Assembly (NCBI GenBank): GCA_964367585.1 | Contig: CAYIYH010000016.1 | Coordinates: 1 to 23,401 of the forward strand | Length of the DNA stretch: 23,401 bases | Origin: CAYJGJ01 sp964367585 | GTDB taxonomy: Bacteria > Bacillota > Clostridia > Peptostreptococcales > Anaerovoracaceae | Direction of reading: 5' to 3' | Shown here: piece after piece, positions 7,121-14,383 of the stretch | Numbering within the stretch: the first letter of the stretch is position 1 | Layout: every line of letters starts with the position of its first letter | Translations under genes and position numbers: made by a program | Notes under the pieces: model-generated | Databases searched by the model: none | What the model was told of the DNA's origin: nothing | The model's input: the letters and a program-made list of their open reading frames with translations, nothing else

Positions 7121-8293
7121 TTAAAAATAACTTACTTTTATCTTTTTACCTATCTTTTTTAGGTATTGTGAAAGCTCTTCTACGAGTTGCATTTTTATGT
7201 GAAAGTTTATTGGCAAGTTTGGATTTTGATGTGCAGGGTTTATCGCCTTACCAACATAAAAATTAATATCTGTTGCTTCCTCAAAAAGTAGCCTTGCAAT
7301 TTGAGATGCCGCATCCTTTTTCACACTCCATTCGGAATACAAAAGGTTTTCACCAAAATAGTCTTTTGCGTAATGTAAGACTTTATTAATTGTGATTATC
7401 CCCTCTGTGACTAGGTCAACTCCCTCAATTTCCGCTATCGGGGGAATCTCTGAGTCCTCGAAGTTTAAGGTAGCTCTTAGATCTTTTCCGAGATATTTTG
7501 CCGCAATTTGTGAAGTAGTCCCCCCACAAACTATATGCTTACCTTCTTTTGCAAAAAACAGTGACATCATTTTATCGCTGTCATTATGGTTGGAAGGTGG
7601 CCCTATTACTAAATTCATCGGCTGTCGTTTTCTTATTTTAATCATGCATGTAGTCGTATCGTCACCCGGCATTCCACCATATAAGGAGAAACATTTATCC
7701 AGCAAAATTGTGCTCAATGTTTTAGCCGAAAAGCCTACATGAGTTAGGCCAGAAATGTACTGTATAATATCTTTTCTCTCCCAACCAAAATTAAGAGCAC
7801 TTCCAACTCCTGCATGGATACAACCATCACTCATTAGGATAAACAAGTCGTCTTCTTCCATTGTGATTTTGGAACTTAATATTTTTTTTCCGCCTATGAT
7901 TATTTCGTTATACGGTATTTCTAAATTCTCGTTATTTCTTATTAGAATAACCTTGGGATTATCATATTGGATGATTTCAGCTTCTTTATTATTAAGCATT
8001 CTAAAAATCGTAAACGTCGAGTATGCGATTTCTCGAACGGCACAAACCGGCAGTGTCTCCGCTATAGTTTCTACACAATCAGTTATGCTTAATCCCTCTG
8101 AGATCATTGTCGATATTATTTTTGCCGTAAGCGTCGAGAGAATGTTAGCCTTGACACCACTACCCAATCCGTCTGCCAAAACTATCGTGATAGATCCATC
8201 GTTTCCCTCAATGATTTCTACCTGGTCACCGCATAGTTCTTCTTTATACTTATTTAAGCTGCTATAGCCTATTTCCGCGCAATAATTAATCAT
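7121..8293 (-). CDS. hsfB: Hydrogenase-associated PP2C/SpoIIE-type serine phosphatase
   Basis: The 390-residue protein has an N-terminal PP2C-like phosphatase domain of the SpoIIE type (about 1-225). Its metal-binding acidic motifs are visible: G-D-Q (D23), V-L-A-D-G-L-G-S-G (D41), M-S-D-G (D156) and G-D-D-T-T (D211, D212). A further domain of about 165 residues without a name follows. Phosphatases of this build are found beside sensory [FeFe] hydrogenases and have been called HsfB; they are thought to pass the hydrogenase signal to an anti-anti-sigma or similar phosphoprotein. Its ATG overlaps the end of the HydS gene by 8 bases (ATGATTAA), and an AGGAG lies inside the HydS gene, so the two are translationally coupled. 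No membrane segment is visible. The phosphoprotein target is not in the window. Confidence 0.87.
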   Translation of the reverse strand: MINYCAEIGYSSLNKYKEELCGDQVEIIEGNDGSITIVLADGLGSGVKANILSTLTAKIISTMISEGLSITDCVETIAETLPVCAVREIAYSTFTIFRMLNNKEAEIIQYDNPKVILIRNNENLEIPYNEIIIGGKKILSSKITMEEDDLFILMSDGCIHAGVGSALNFGWERKDIIQYISGLTHVGFSAKTLSTILLDKCFSLYGGMPGDDTTTCMIKIRKRQPMNLVIGPPSNHNDSDKMMSLFFAKEGKHIVCGGTTSQIAAKYLGKDLRATLNFEDSEIPPIAEIEGVDLVTEGIITINKVLHYAKDYFGENLLYSEWSVKKDAASQIARLLFEEATDINFYVGKAINPAHQNPNLPINFHIKMQLVEELSQYLKKIGKKIKVSYF

Positions 8294-9968
8294 CGCTTAT
8301 GGACTCCTTAAGCTTTGTAAGAGCAATCTTAGTCTCGGCTGCGGTTTCCCCGAGCAAAGAAGCTATTTCGTGGACTACTCGCATTTGTTTTTCTATCACC
8401 TTATCGGTAGTTTCTATTGTTTGTTTACTTATTGTTTCCTTTTTTTCGCGCTCGATTGTCTCCTGGGTGATATTACGCATAATTCCAATCAATACTTTAT
8501 TTTGTTTATCATATGTTATCGTTTCGTCGACATACTTGTCATATTCTGCCAAGTATTTACGTTCGTTTTTTATTGCCTTACCACTTGTCCGTACTTTTAT
8601 ATAATCTGAAGGGTCTAGTATTCTTATGACAGGCTCACCCAGAACATCATTTTTTCTTTTTATATTAATCAGGTCTAGGGCGGCAGAGTTTACTCTTTGT
8701 ACCTCTAAATCATGGTTAAGCACAATAATTGAGTTAGGTGAATTATCGACTATTGCATCAGAAAACGATTCGGATTTTTCATACAACGATGGTAAACACA
8801 TGGAAAGATCTGCCTTGCCGTAATATACAGCCGCCGCCTTTTCTCTGCACGAATTATATCCGCAAGAACCACAATCAAGTTCGTCTTCGGCATTTTCTTT
8901 TCCTGATTGCCTTAATATATTCTCGATTTCAAATTTCGGTGGCAGGGTATTTCTAATCTCGATAGGGATAAAGTTCTTATGCAATTGTTCTTGTGACGGA
9001 ACTTCTACATCAAAATCTTTACTCCCCGCGTGTTTATCTATACTTATATAGTCCATGATGGGTCTTTTTCTGTATTTTTCCATGACAGGCCCACCGATGC
9101 AACTTCCAACACAAGCAGACATTTCAACAAAACATTTACTTATCCTTCCATCTTCAATCTCGGAAAGTGCCTTCATGCAATTATCAACACCATCGACTGA
9201 TATGTATGTATAATCGTCATTCTTATCTATTATAGATTTAATGATTCCGCCTGTTATTGGAAAAAATCTTGCCCTGCTTTTTTCTATGCTTTCTATTGAA
9301 TCGTTTAAATCTATTCTTATCTTTTCATCCTCCAGCCACTCGGAAAGCTCCTCAAATGTAAGTACTGCATCGACTATTCCCTCGTAATAATATGCTTCAT
9401 CTTTTTTCGCAACGCATGGTCCGACAAAAACGACTTTTGCATTTGGATATCTCTTTTTTATATCTAATGCATGTGCCTGCATGGGCGAGACAATATTCGC
9501 TAGATATGGCAATGCTTTGGGGTAATATTTTTGAATGAGTAGGTTAATTGAATGGCAGGAGGAAGTGATTAAAATGTCTTTTCCCTGCTCGTCAATCATC
9601 CTTTGATATTCATTCTTTACGATAGTAGCACCGATTGCGGTTTCCTCCGCCGAGTGAAATCCTAATTTTTTTATCGCATTTTCGATCGACTCGATTCCCC
9701 ACCCATCATAATTTGCAATAAATGATGGCGCAATGGATGCAATTACAATATCTTCTGACATCAGCATAACCTTAACGTTTTCTATGCTGCTTGTAATTTC
9801 TTTGGCATTTTGCGGGCAATTCACAAAGCACTGACCACACAAAACACATTCATTTCCGACAATTATCGCCTGCCCTCCCGAAAATCTTATGGACTTTACT
9901 GGGCAGCATCGTATACATTTATAACAATTTTTGCAGTTTGATTTTTTTAGTTTCAGAAACTCCAACAT
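8286..9968 (-). CDS. hydS: Sensory [FeFe] hydrogenase with C-terminal PAS domain
   Basis: This 560-residue protein opens with two [4Fe-4S] motifs (C12/C15/C18/C22 and C41/C44/C47/C51). The H-cluster domain has L1 T-S-S-C-H-S (135-140), L2 G-P-C-V-A-K-K (183-189) and L3 E-M-S-A-C-V-G-S-C-I-G-G-P (282-294). The four H-cluster cysteines C138, C185, C286 and C290 remain, but the residue before C138, normally the proton-relay cysteine, is S137. This fits the slow, sensory group C/HydS enzymes. A further Fe-S motif (C366, C369, C374, C391) and a PAS domain (about 400-505) follow, then a charged helical tail (505-560) with no kinase or cyclase domain. The signal therefore probably leaves through the phosphatase encoded directly downstream, which overlaps it by 8 bases. 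A GGAG ribosome binding site precedes the ATG. Confidence 0.9.
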   Translation of the reverse strand: MLEFLKLKKSNCKNCYKCIRCCPVKSIRFSGGQAIIVGNECVLCGQCFVNCPQNAKEITSSIENVKVMLMSEDIVIASIAPSFIANYDGWGIESIENAIKKLGFHSAEETAIGATIVKNEYQRMIDEQGKDILITSSCHSINLLIQKYYPKALPYLANIVSPMQAHALDIKKRYPNAKVVFVGPCVAKKDEAYYYEGIVDAVLTFEELSEWLEDEKIRIDLNDSIESIEKSRARFFPITGGIIKSIIDKNDDYTYISVDGVDNCMKALSEIEDGRISKCFVEMSACVGSCIGGPVMEKYRKRPIMDYISIDKHAGSKDFDVEVPSQEQLHKNFIPIEIRNTLPPKFEIENILRQSGKENAEDELDCGSCGYNSCREKAAAVYYGKADLSMCLPSLYEKSESFSDAIVDNSPNSIIVLNHDLEVQRVNSAALDLINIKRKNDVLGEPVIRILDPSDYIKVRTSGKAIKNERKYLAEYDKYVDETITYDKQNKVLIGIMRNITQETIEREKKETISKQTIETTDKVIEKQMRVVHEIASLLGETAAETKIALTKLKESISDD

Positions 9969-9990
9969 ATATGCTTCTCCACATTACCCA

Positions 9991-10230
9991 CTATATCTTT
10001 CCAACGATTTCTTCCGCAAAAAAACTGTCTACTGTTTCAGGGATTACAGAAAAAATAACATTATCAACACTTACACAAACACCTTGTTGGCATTTTCCCA
10101 TACAAAAAGCACCCGACATATCAACTTTGTTTTTGAGATTATGAACTTCTATTAACTGTTGTATTTTTTCGGCTACTTGTCTCGAACCTTTTAAGTGACA
10201 CGAACTCCCAATACAAACTTTTATATCCAT
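9991..10230 (-). CDS. Thioredoxin-like [2Fe-2S] ferredoxin
   Basis: This small cytoplasmic protein (79 residues) has the cysteine spacing of the thioredoxin-fold [2Fe-2S] ferredoxins related to NuoE/HydC: C6 and C11 near the N-terminus (V-C-I-G-S-S-C-H) and C43 and C47 (F-C-M-G-K-C). C52 is extra. It would shuttle single electrons, here most likely to or from the hydrogenases of the same operon. It is the first gene, 22 bases before hydS, with a GGAGG ribosome binding site 8 bases upstream. Promoter and Rex operator lie immediately in front, so it marks the 5' end of the operon. Confidence 0.9.
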   Translation of the reverse strand: MDIKVCIGSSCHLKGSRQVAEKIQQLIEVHNLKNKVDMSGAFCMGKCQQGVCVSVDNVIFSVIPETVDSFFAEEIVGKI

Positions 10231-10251
10231 GTTTATTTCCTCCGATTTCGA

Positions 10252-10269
10252 TTGTTAGAATTTTAACAA
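10252..10269. promoter_or_regulatory. Rex operator in front of the hydrogenase operon
   Basis: TTGTTAGAATTTTAACAA matches the Rex consensus TTGTTAANNNNTTAACAA at 13 of the 14 fixed positions. It lies just downstream of the -10 box at 10275-10280, covering the expected transcription start, which is the classic repressing position. Rex leaves its site when NADH/NAD+ is high, so the operon should be switched on under reducing conditions. Confidence 0.85.
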
Positions 10270-10274
10270 TATAT

Positions 10275-10303
10275 ATTATTACATATTTTTTTGTTTTTGT
10301 AAA
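10275..10303 (-). promoter_or_regulatory. Sigma-A promoter of the ferredoxin-hydS-hsfB-hydrogenase operon
   Basis: On the minus strand, TTTACA (10303-10298) is followed after 17 bases by AATAAT (10280-10275). Nearby overlapping -10 options (TAATAA, TAATAT) exist in the same AT run. The start point would fall in the Rex operator. The preceding gene ends at 10329 without an obvious terminator, so some read-through from it is possible. Confidence 0.6.
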
Positions 10304-10328
10304 GTGCATTTTATTTTTAAATTTGCCC

Positions 10329-11897
10329 TTAGAACATCATGCAGTCGACGTAGTAATCCATGAATTCGCGTGATGCGGATAGGTTAACCTCTTCATAAAT
10401 ATCCGGAACTTCTTCATACCCCAAAGATATTTTGAGCGCACCTGCCAATGCCGCATTTCCAATCACTTTTACTTTATCTCTTAAATCAGAAGGAATCAAT
10501 CCTATGTTGCAGGAGGAATCAATATCAAGATGGGAACCGAATCCGCCACAAAGATATAATGAATCCACGATTGATACGTCTGTTTTGGTTTCATTTAGTA
10601 AAGTATAAATACCCGCACTAATCGCTGCTTTGGCAAGTTGTATTTGGCGGACATCTTTTTGCGATATATACACATCGGTGTTTCCAATATAGAATCTTAT
10701 TTCATCGTCTTCGTTTTTTAAAAAGCCTAATGGTGAAGCCTCTCCATTCGCATTGACTACTAATGAAAGGTTGTTATTATTTTCTGCATTGAAGGCTCCC
10801 GATTCATCGATTACTTCTTCATCAATCAGAATGCTGATTAAGTCAATAATCCCAGAGCCACATATACTCGACAATTCGTTACTAGCATCGCCGCCTCCAT
10901 TTGACAGGTTGCTACTTGGGCTGCCACCTACAAATTTGATTTTATATTTCTTCTCTATCTTATCGAAACCAGTGATTGCGCCTTCGATTGCGGGGCTTCC
11001 ACAGGATAAACCCCATCCCTCAAAGGCCGGACCTGCCGCTACTGAACAACAAATAAGTTTACCCTCTTTATATATGGCCATTTCTCCATTAGTTCCTATG
11101 TCGACTAGAATAGAAACTTTATCGGATTTTATCATGTTCGAACTTAACACTGCACAAAGAAGATCCGCACCGACATATGCACTTACACACTTAGGCAAAT
11201 ACGCAGAAAGAAACGCCGAATCATATCCAAATAACGATGTCGTTTCAAAAGGAGAATACCCTAATTTTTCCGGATTAAGCCCCTCTAGGATATGTAACAT
11301 AGTAGTATTACCCGTTATTACGGTCTCAGTAATTTTGATTATATCTGCATTTTTCCTACAGTTAACCTTATCGGAAGCCATTTGTACTGCTTTATTATAT
11401 ATTCTTTCTAGCTGTTTTTTTATCAAAGAAAAAAGTAGGTCCACCCCTTTTTCTGTGCATACCGTAATTCTTGAAATCACATCTGCACCATACGACCTTT
11501 GAACATTTTCCTCGAGCACTTCCGCAAGTATTTCTTGATTATTAGCATCGTAAATAATACAAGCAATCGTTGTAGTTCCAATATCAATGGCACATACTAT
11601 ACTCTTACTACCACTTTCACAATAAAAAGAACCATCTAGTCCTAATATGTCTGACTTGCGTTCTAAGGTTTCTATTTCTACAGCGCCTAATATTTCTGTG
11701 TAACACGCCAGACGAATATTATCTTCTATTTCCTCTACAGTCAAGAATTTCTTTTCCTCTTGAGTAATTTCCGAAACATTGCCGTTTACCTTAAACTTGC
11801 ATTTTCCACATATCCCATTGCCCGAACATGGAAATGCAATTTTGTCACGCAGATATTCCTTTGCATTAATTACTATGTCTTCTTTATATTTAGCCAT
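10329..11897 (-). CDS. Reductive activator of corrinoid enzymes (RACE, ASKHA domain, DUF4445)
   Basis: This 522-residue protein has an N-terminal plant-type [2Fe-2S] ferredoxin domain with C24, C30, C33 and C65 (C-S-G-N-G-I-C-G-K-C and R-L-A-C-Y-T). A linker leads to an ASKHA-type ATPase region with phosphate-1 motif D-I-G-T-T-T (105-110), then T-G-N-T-T-M and V-D-I-G-T-N-G-E. The combination is diagnostic of RACE proteins, which use ATP to push an electron onto inactive Co(II) corrinoid and restore Co(I). The corrinoid protein encoded at 14384 is the obvious client. The start has an AAGGA ribosome binding site. It is divergent from the DUF1638 gene, sharing a 292-base control region, and lies directly upstream of the hydrogenase operon on the same strand. 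Confidence 0.9.
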   Translation of the reverse strand: MAKYKEDIVINAKEYLRDKIAFPCSGNGICGKCKFKVNGNVSEITQEEKKFLTVEEIEDNIRLACYTEILGAVEIETLERKSDILGLDGSFYCESGSKSIVCAIDIGTTTIACIIYDANNQEILAEVLEENVQRSYGADVISRITVCTEKGVDLLFSLIKKQLERIYNKAVQMASDKVNCRKNADIIKITETVITGNTTMLHILEGLNPEKLGYSPFETTSLFGYDSAFLSAYLPKCVSAYVGADLLCAVLSSNMIKSDKVSILVDIGTNGEMAIYKEGKLICCSVAAGPAFEGWGLSCGSPAIEGAITGFDKIEKKYKIKFVGGSPSSNLSNGGGDASNELSSICGSGIIDLISILIDEEVIDESGAFNAENNNNLSLVVNANGEASPLGFLKNEDDEIRFYIGNTDVYISQKDVRQIQLAKAAISAGIYTLLNETKTDVSIVDSLYLCGGFGSHLDIDSSCNIGLIPSDLRDKVKVIGNAALAGALKISLGYEEVPDIYEEVNLSASREFMDYYVDCMMF

Positions 11898-12189
11898 TTT
11901 TTTTCCTTCTATTTTCTATATGTAATAACGTAGTAAAAACGAAATAGAATAATAAATTTTATACTACCCCATATGAATTGTATATATTAGTTACTTTGCT
12001 ATATCCTAAAATGAATTATATCAAATTAGATAAATATAACATAGAAATTTTTAAAAAAATGTAGTAAAATATGGTAATATTATAAAAAAAAGATAGTATT
12101 TTACCATTTATATAAATCTATGCTACGTAGATTACGTTCTCGTACAATAAACCGTGGTAATATAAGAATTTTATCAATAGGAGTATATT
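11898..12189. promoter_or_regulatory. Divergent control region between the RACE and DUF1638 genes
   Basis: These 292 bases are very AT-rich. TGGTAAtAT elements occur at 12072-12080 and 12155-12163, and an inverted TTACCA at 12101-12106. The same core, as AATATTACC, forms the direct repeats before the corrinoid protein gene (14191-14222), so one regulator may bind both places. An 8-bp palindrome CTACGTAG lies at 12123-12130. Promoter boxes are ambiguous: a TATAAA-like -10 reads toward the RACE gene near 11960. No cobalamin riboswitch features were seen. Confidence 0.4.
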
Positions 12190-12942
12190 ATGAATTTAGC
12201 ACTTGTGTCATGTATGGTTTTATCGCGAGATTTAAGTTATAGCATGATAAATTCAGATAATTTAGTACACCCTTTTTATCTAAAACAAGGACTGCACGAC
12301 ACACCTGCCAAGCTCAAAGAGGCTATTCAATCTAAAATCGATGAAATTGAAGAAATGCAAGCCTCCTTTGGCGAAGGATATCATGGCAAATTCGATGAAC
12401 GGAAAAAATTCGATGCAATTATTATTGGATACGGGCTATGTTCTAACGGTGTTGTGGGGCTACAATCCAAAACTATTCCCTTGGTTATTCCTCGGTGTGA
12501 CGATTGTATTGCTTTGTTTTTGGGTTCTCAAGAAAGATATTTGGAATATTTCAAAAAACATAATGGGATCTACTGGCTTAATAAAGGATGGGTTGAAAAC
12601 GGATGTCTCCCCTCCAAAAAATACTATGAAGAACTATACAAGCACTACACGGACGAGTATGATGAGGATACCGCAGAATATCTAATTGAACAAGAAATTG
12701 CACATACAAAAAGTTATGAAAGGCTATTTTTTATAAAATCCGATAAATACGATGATTCAAAAGAAAGGTCACTTGTAAAACAAAGTGCAGAGGAATTCGA
12801 ATGGGAATATGAAGAGGCAGATGCGAAATTGACGTTCATCGATGATCTTGTTAATGGGCATTGGGACGATAGGTTCTTGATATGTAACCCTGGGCAAACC
12901 GTGGCCGCAGAGTATACCGGAAAGAAAATAGAGGCGAGATAG
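12190..12942 (+). CDS. DUF1638 family protein
   Basis: This 250-residue protein resembles DUF1638, a family of unknown biochemistry that keeps company with corrinoid methyltransferase genes. Conserved cysteines are C8 (V-S-C-M-V), C84 in I-I-G-Y-G-L-C-S-N-G (78-87), and C103/C106 in I-P-R-C-D-D-C-I-A-L-F-L-G-S (100-113). G-I-Y-W-L-N-K-G-W follows at 126-134. Four cysteines could bind a metal or corrinoid, but this is inference. AGGAG sits 6 bases upstream of the ATG. The last codons and stop codon fall inside a 47-base imperfect tandem repeat. It is followed after 80 bases by the PocR-AraC regulator on the same strand. Confidence 0.8.
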   Translation: MNLALVSCMVLSRDLSYSMINSDNLVHPFYLKQGLHDTPAKLKEAIQSKIDEIEEMQASFGEGYHGKFDERKKFDAIIIGYGLCSNGVVGLQSKTIPLVIPRCDDCIALFLGSQERYLEYFKKHNGIYWLNKGWVENGCLPSKKYYEELYKHYTDEYDEDTAEYLIEQEIAHTKSYERLFFIKSDKYDDSKERSLVKQSAEEFEWEYEEADAKLTFIDDLVNGHWDDRFLICNPGQTVAAEYTGKKIEAR

Positions 12943-13018
12943 GAAAATACCCGCTGCGCAATATACTGTGAAAAATAGAGACGAAATTTAAAAATACCTG
13001 TAGCGAATCGTAGGAGAA
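12925..13018 (+). repeat. Imperfect 47-base tandem duplication spanning the DUF1638 stop codon
   Basis: The bases from 12925 (AAAATAGAGGCGA...) and those from 12972 (AAAATAGAGACGA...) align at an offset of 47. Shared blocks are AAAATAGAG and AAAATACC, and the rest has diverged. The first copy holds the last codons and stop of the DUF1638 gene; the second is the spacer before the regulator's ribosome binding site. It looks like an old local duplication. Confidence 0.6.
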
Positions 13019-13022
13019 ACTA

Positions 13023-14126
13023 ATGTTTGATTCAAATCAAATAAAAAAACACATACATAACATTACAAACATAGACTCTTTTATTAGAGACATGCGACGT
13101 AACAACTTTATAGACACTCCCTCTTATTGTGAACAATGCCAATCGTGTGATTTCGAGCGTCATCACATATATGCCTGTGAAGAAGCCAAGAGATGGGAAA
13201 GCAAATATATTTATCATTGTAAGCTTGACTTTATTTTTATTGCGACGTTCAATATTTACCTAGAACATTGTCTCATTACAGGGCCAATTGCGGTTGAAGA
13301 ATTGCACGATAAACCCGAAGGAGTAACTGTTTTATCGACTAAGGCTGTAACATCAATAAGCGAACTAATATATAAAACATATGCTTTCTATAATAATGCG
13401 CCGAAGGAAATATCACAAAGTGACTTGTTGAGTAATGTATATAAGCTGTCGGAAGACGTAGAAAGTAATAACTATTACATAAAATGCGAACGGGATATCG
13501 AAAATGCAATTATCTCCGCAAATAGAGACCTCGCAATTGATTTAATCAATCAATACCTAATATATCTATTATCTACATCCAACTCAGATTTTAACACAAT
13601 TAAATTCCGCATTACCGAGCTAATAATAATACTGTCTCGTTCTGTCATTAAAACAGGGGCAATCCCGGGTGAAGTTTTTGATCTTGAAAGAACATGCATC
13701 TCCCAGCTACAAAACATTAACTATTCAGAAGAATTAATGTCTTGGTTAAAATCGCCTATCCGTGGTTTTTTAGATTTAATTGTAGATCTAAAAAAAGTTA
13801 GCAACAAAAATGTTATATACAAAGCTACTGAATATATAAAAACTAATTATTCTCAAAAAATCAGCTTATCAGACGTTGCGAATTATGTGTTTATTAGTGA
13901 ATCGTATCTATGTAAAATATTTAAGAGTCAATTAAATTGTAATTTTACAGACTATATCAATGATATTAGAATTCAAAAAAGTAAAGAACTTCTTTATGAC
14001 ACCAATGTCCCCATCGTTCAAATTTCTAACTGCACAGGATTCGGGGATCAAAGTTATTTTACAAAAGTTTTTAAGAAAAAAACAGGAATTTCACCTGCAG
14101 AATATAGGAAACAAAGAATAAATTGA
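13023..14126 (+). CDS. AraC family regulator with PocR-type sensory domain
   Basis: The 367-residue protein has an N-terminal PocR-like ligand domain (about 10-150) with the family's cysteine pattern C36, C39, C42, C52 and C66. A helical middle follows. The C-terminal AraC/XylS DNA-binding domain (about 262-367) shows both helix-turn-helix units and the closing signature F-T-K-V-F-K-K-K-T-G-I-S-P-A-E-Y. PocR domains sense small metabolites (the founding member responds to propanediol) and are common in clostridial gene sets for methylated compounds. TAGGAG precedes the ATG. It sits between the DUF1638 and corrinoid protein genes, and direct-repeat half-sites at 14191-14222 lie right behind it, so it most likely activates the methyl-transfer operon. 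Confidence 0.88.
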   Translation: MFDSNQIKKHIHNITNIDSFIRDMRRNNFIDTPSYCEQCQSCDFERHHIYACEEAKRWESKYIYHCKLDFIFIATFNIYLEHCLITGPIAVEELHDKPEGVTVLSTKAVTSISELIYKTYAFYNNAPKEISQSDLLSNVYKLSEDVESNNYYIKCERDIENAIISANRDLAIDLINQYLIYLLSTSNSDFNTIKFRITELIIILSRSVIKTGAIPGEVFDLERTCISQLQNINYSEELMSWLKSPIRGFLDLIVDLKKVSNKNVIYKATEYIKTNYSQKISLSDVANYVFISESYLCKIFKSQLNCNFTDYINDIRIQKSKELLYDTNVPIVQISNCTGFGDQSYFTKVFKKKTGISPAEYRKQRIN

Positions 14127-14190
14127 ATACACGTAACGTAGTGTGTGAAATATGACCCCAAAAATTAATTCAATAATCGTACAATATTGT

Positions 14191-14222
14191 GCAGAATATT
14201 ACCAAAAACAGCAGAATATTAC
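14191..14222 (+). promoter_or_regulatory. Tandem AraC-type half-sites before the corrinoid operon
   Basis: GCAGAATATTAC occurs at 14191-14202 and again at 14211-14222, a 20-base period (about two helical turns on one DNA face), as expected for an AraC-family dimer. A further AATATT core lies in the ACAATATTGT palindrome at 14181-14190. The downstream half-site overlaps the -35 position of the extended -10 promoter at 14233-14241, the arrangement of a directly activated promoter. Confidence 0.6.
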
Positions 14223-14232
14223 AATACAAGCC

Positions 14233-14241
14233 ACCTTTATT
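14233..14241 (+). promoter_or_regulatory. Extended -10 promoter of the corrinoid protein operon
   Basis: TGCTAAAAT gives a TGn extended -10 with TAAAAT at 14236-14241. No good -35 is present; the position is taken by the second AraC-type half-site, consistent with activator dependence. The start would be near 14248, leaving a leader of about 135 bases. The leader contains the 12-bp palindrome ATTGGTACCAAT (14262-14273) and an AGGGAG ribosome-binding-like sequence (14306-14311) before a 6-codon frame starting with GTG at 14319. Confidence 0.5.
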
Positions 14242-14383
14242 ATGCTAAAATTACAGAACATATTGGTACCAATTAAAATGTCGACCTTATGCGACAAAAA
14301 GTCATAGGGAGAAAGAAAGTGCATGGATTGAATCGTTAACTATCAAGCGCTAGTATCGATTTTATCGCACATAGGTAGAAATC

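Noticed and set aside
10753..11502. Long open frame (249 codons) antisense to the RACE gene
   Set aside because: It is a mirror frame of a well-supported gene, is low in complexity and lacks a start signal. The similar frames at 7755-8267 and 14416-14799 were rejected for the same reason.
14127..14383. Cobalamin riboswitch before the corrinoid operon
   Set aside because: The leader is too short and lacks the conserved B12-box type sequence; palindromes there are simple.
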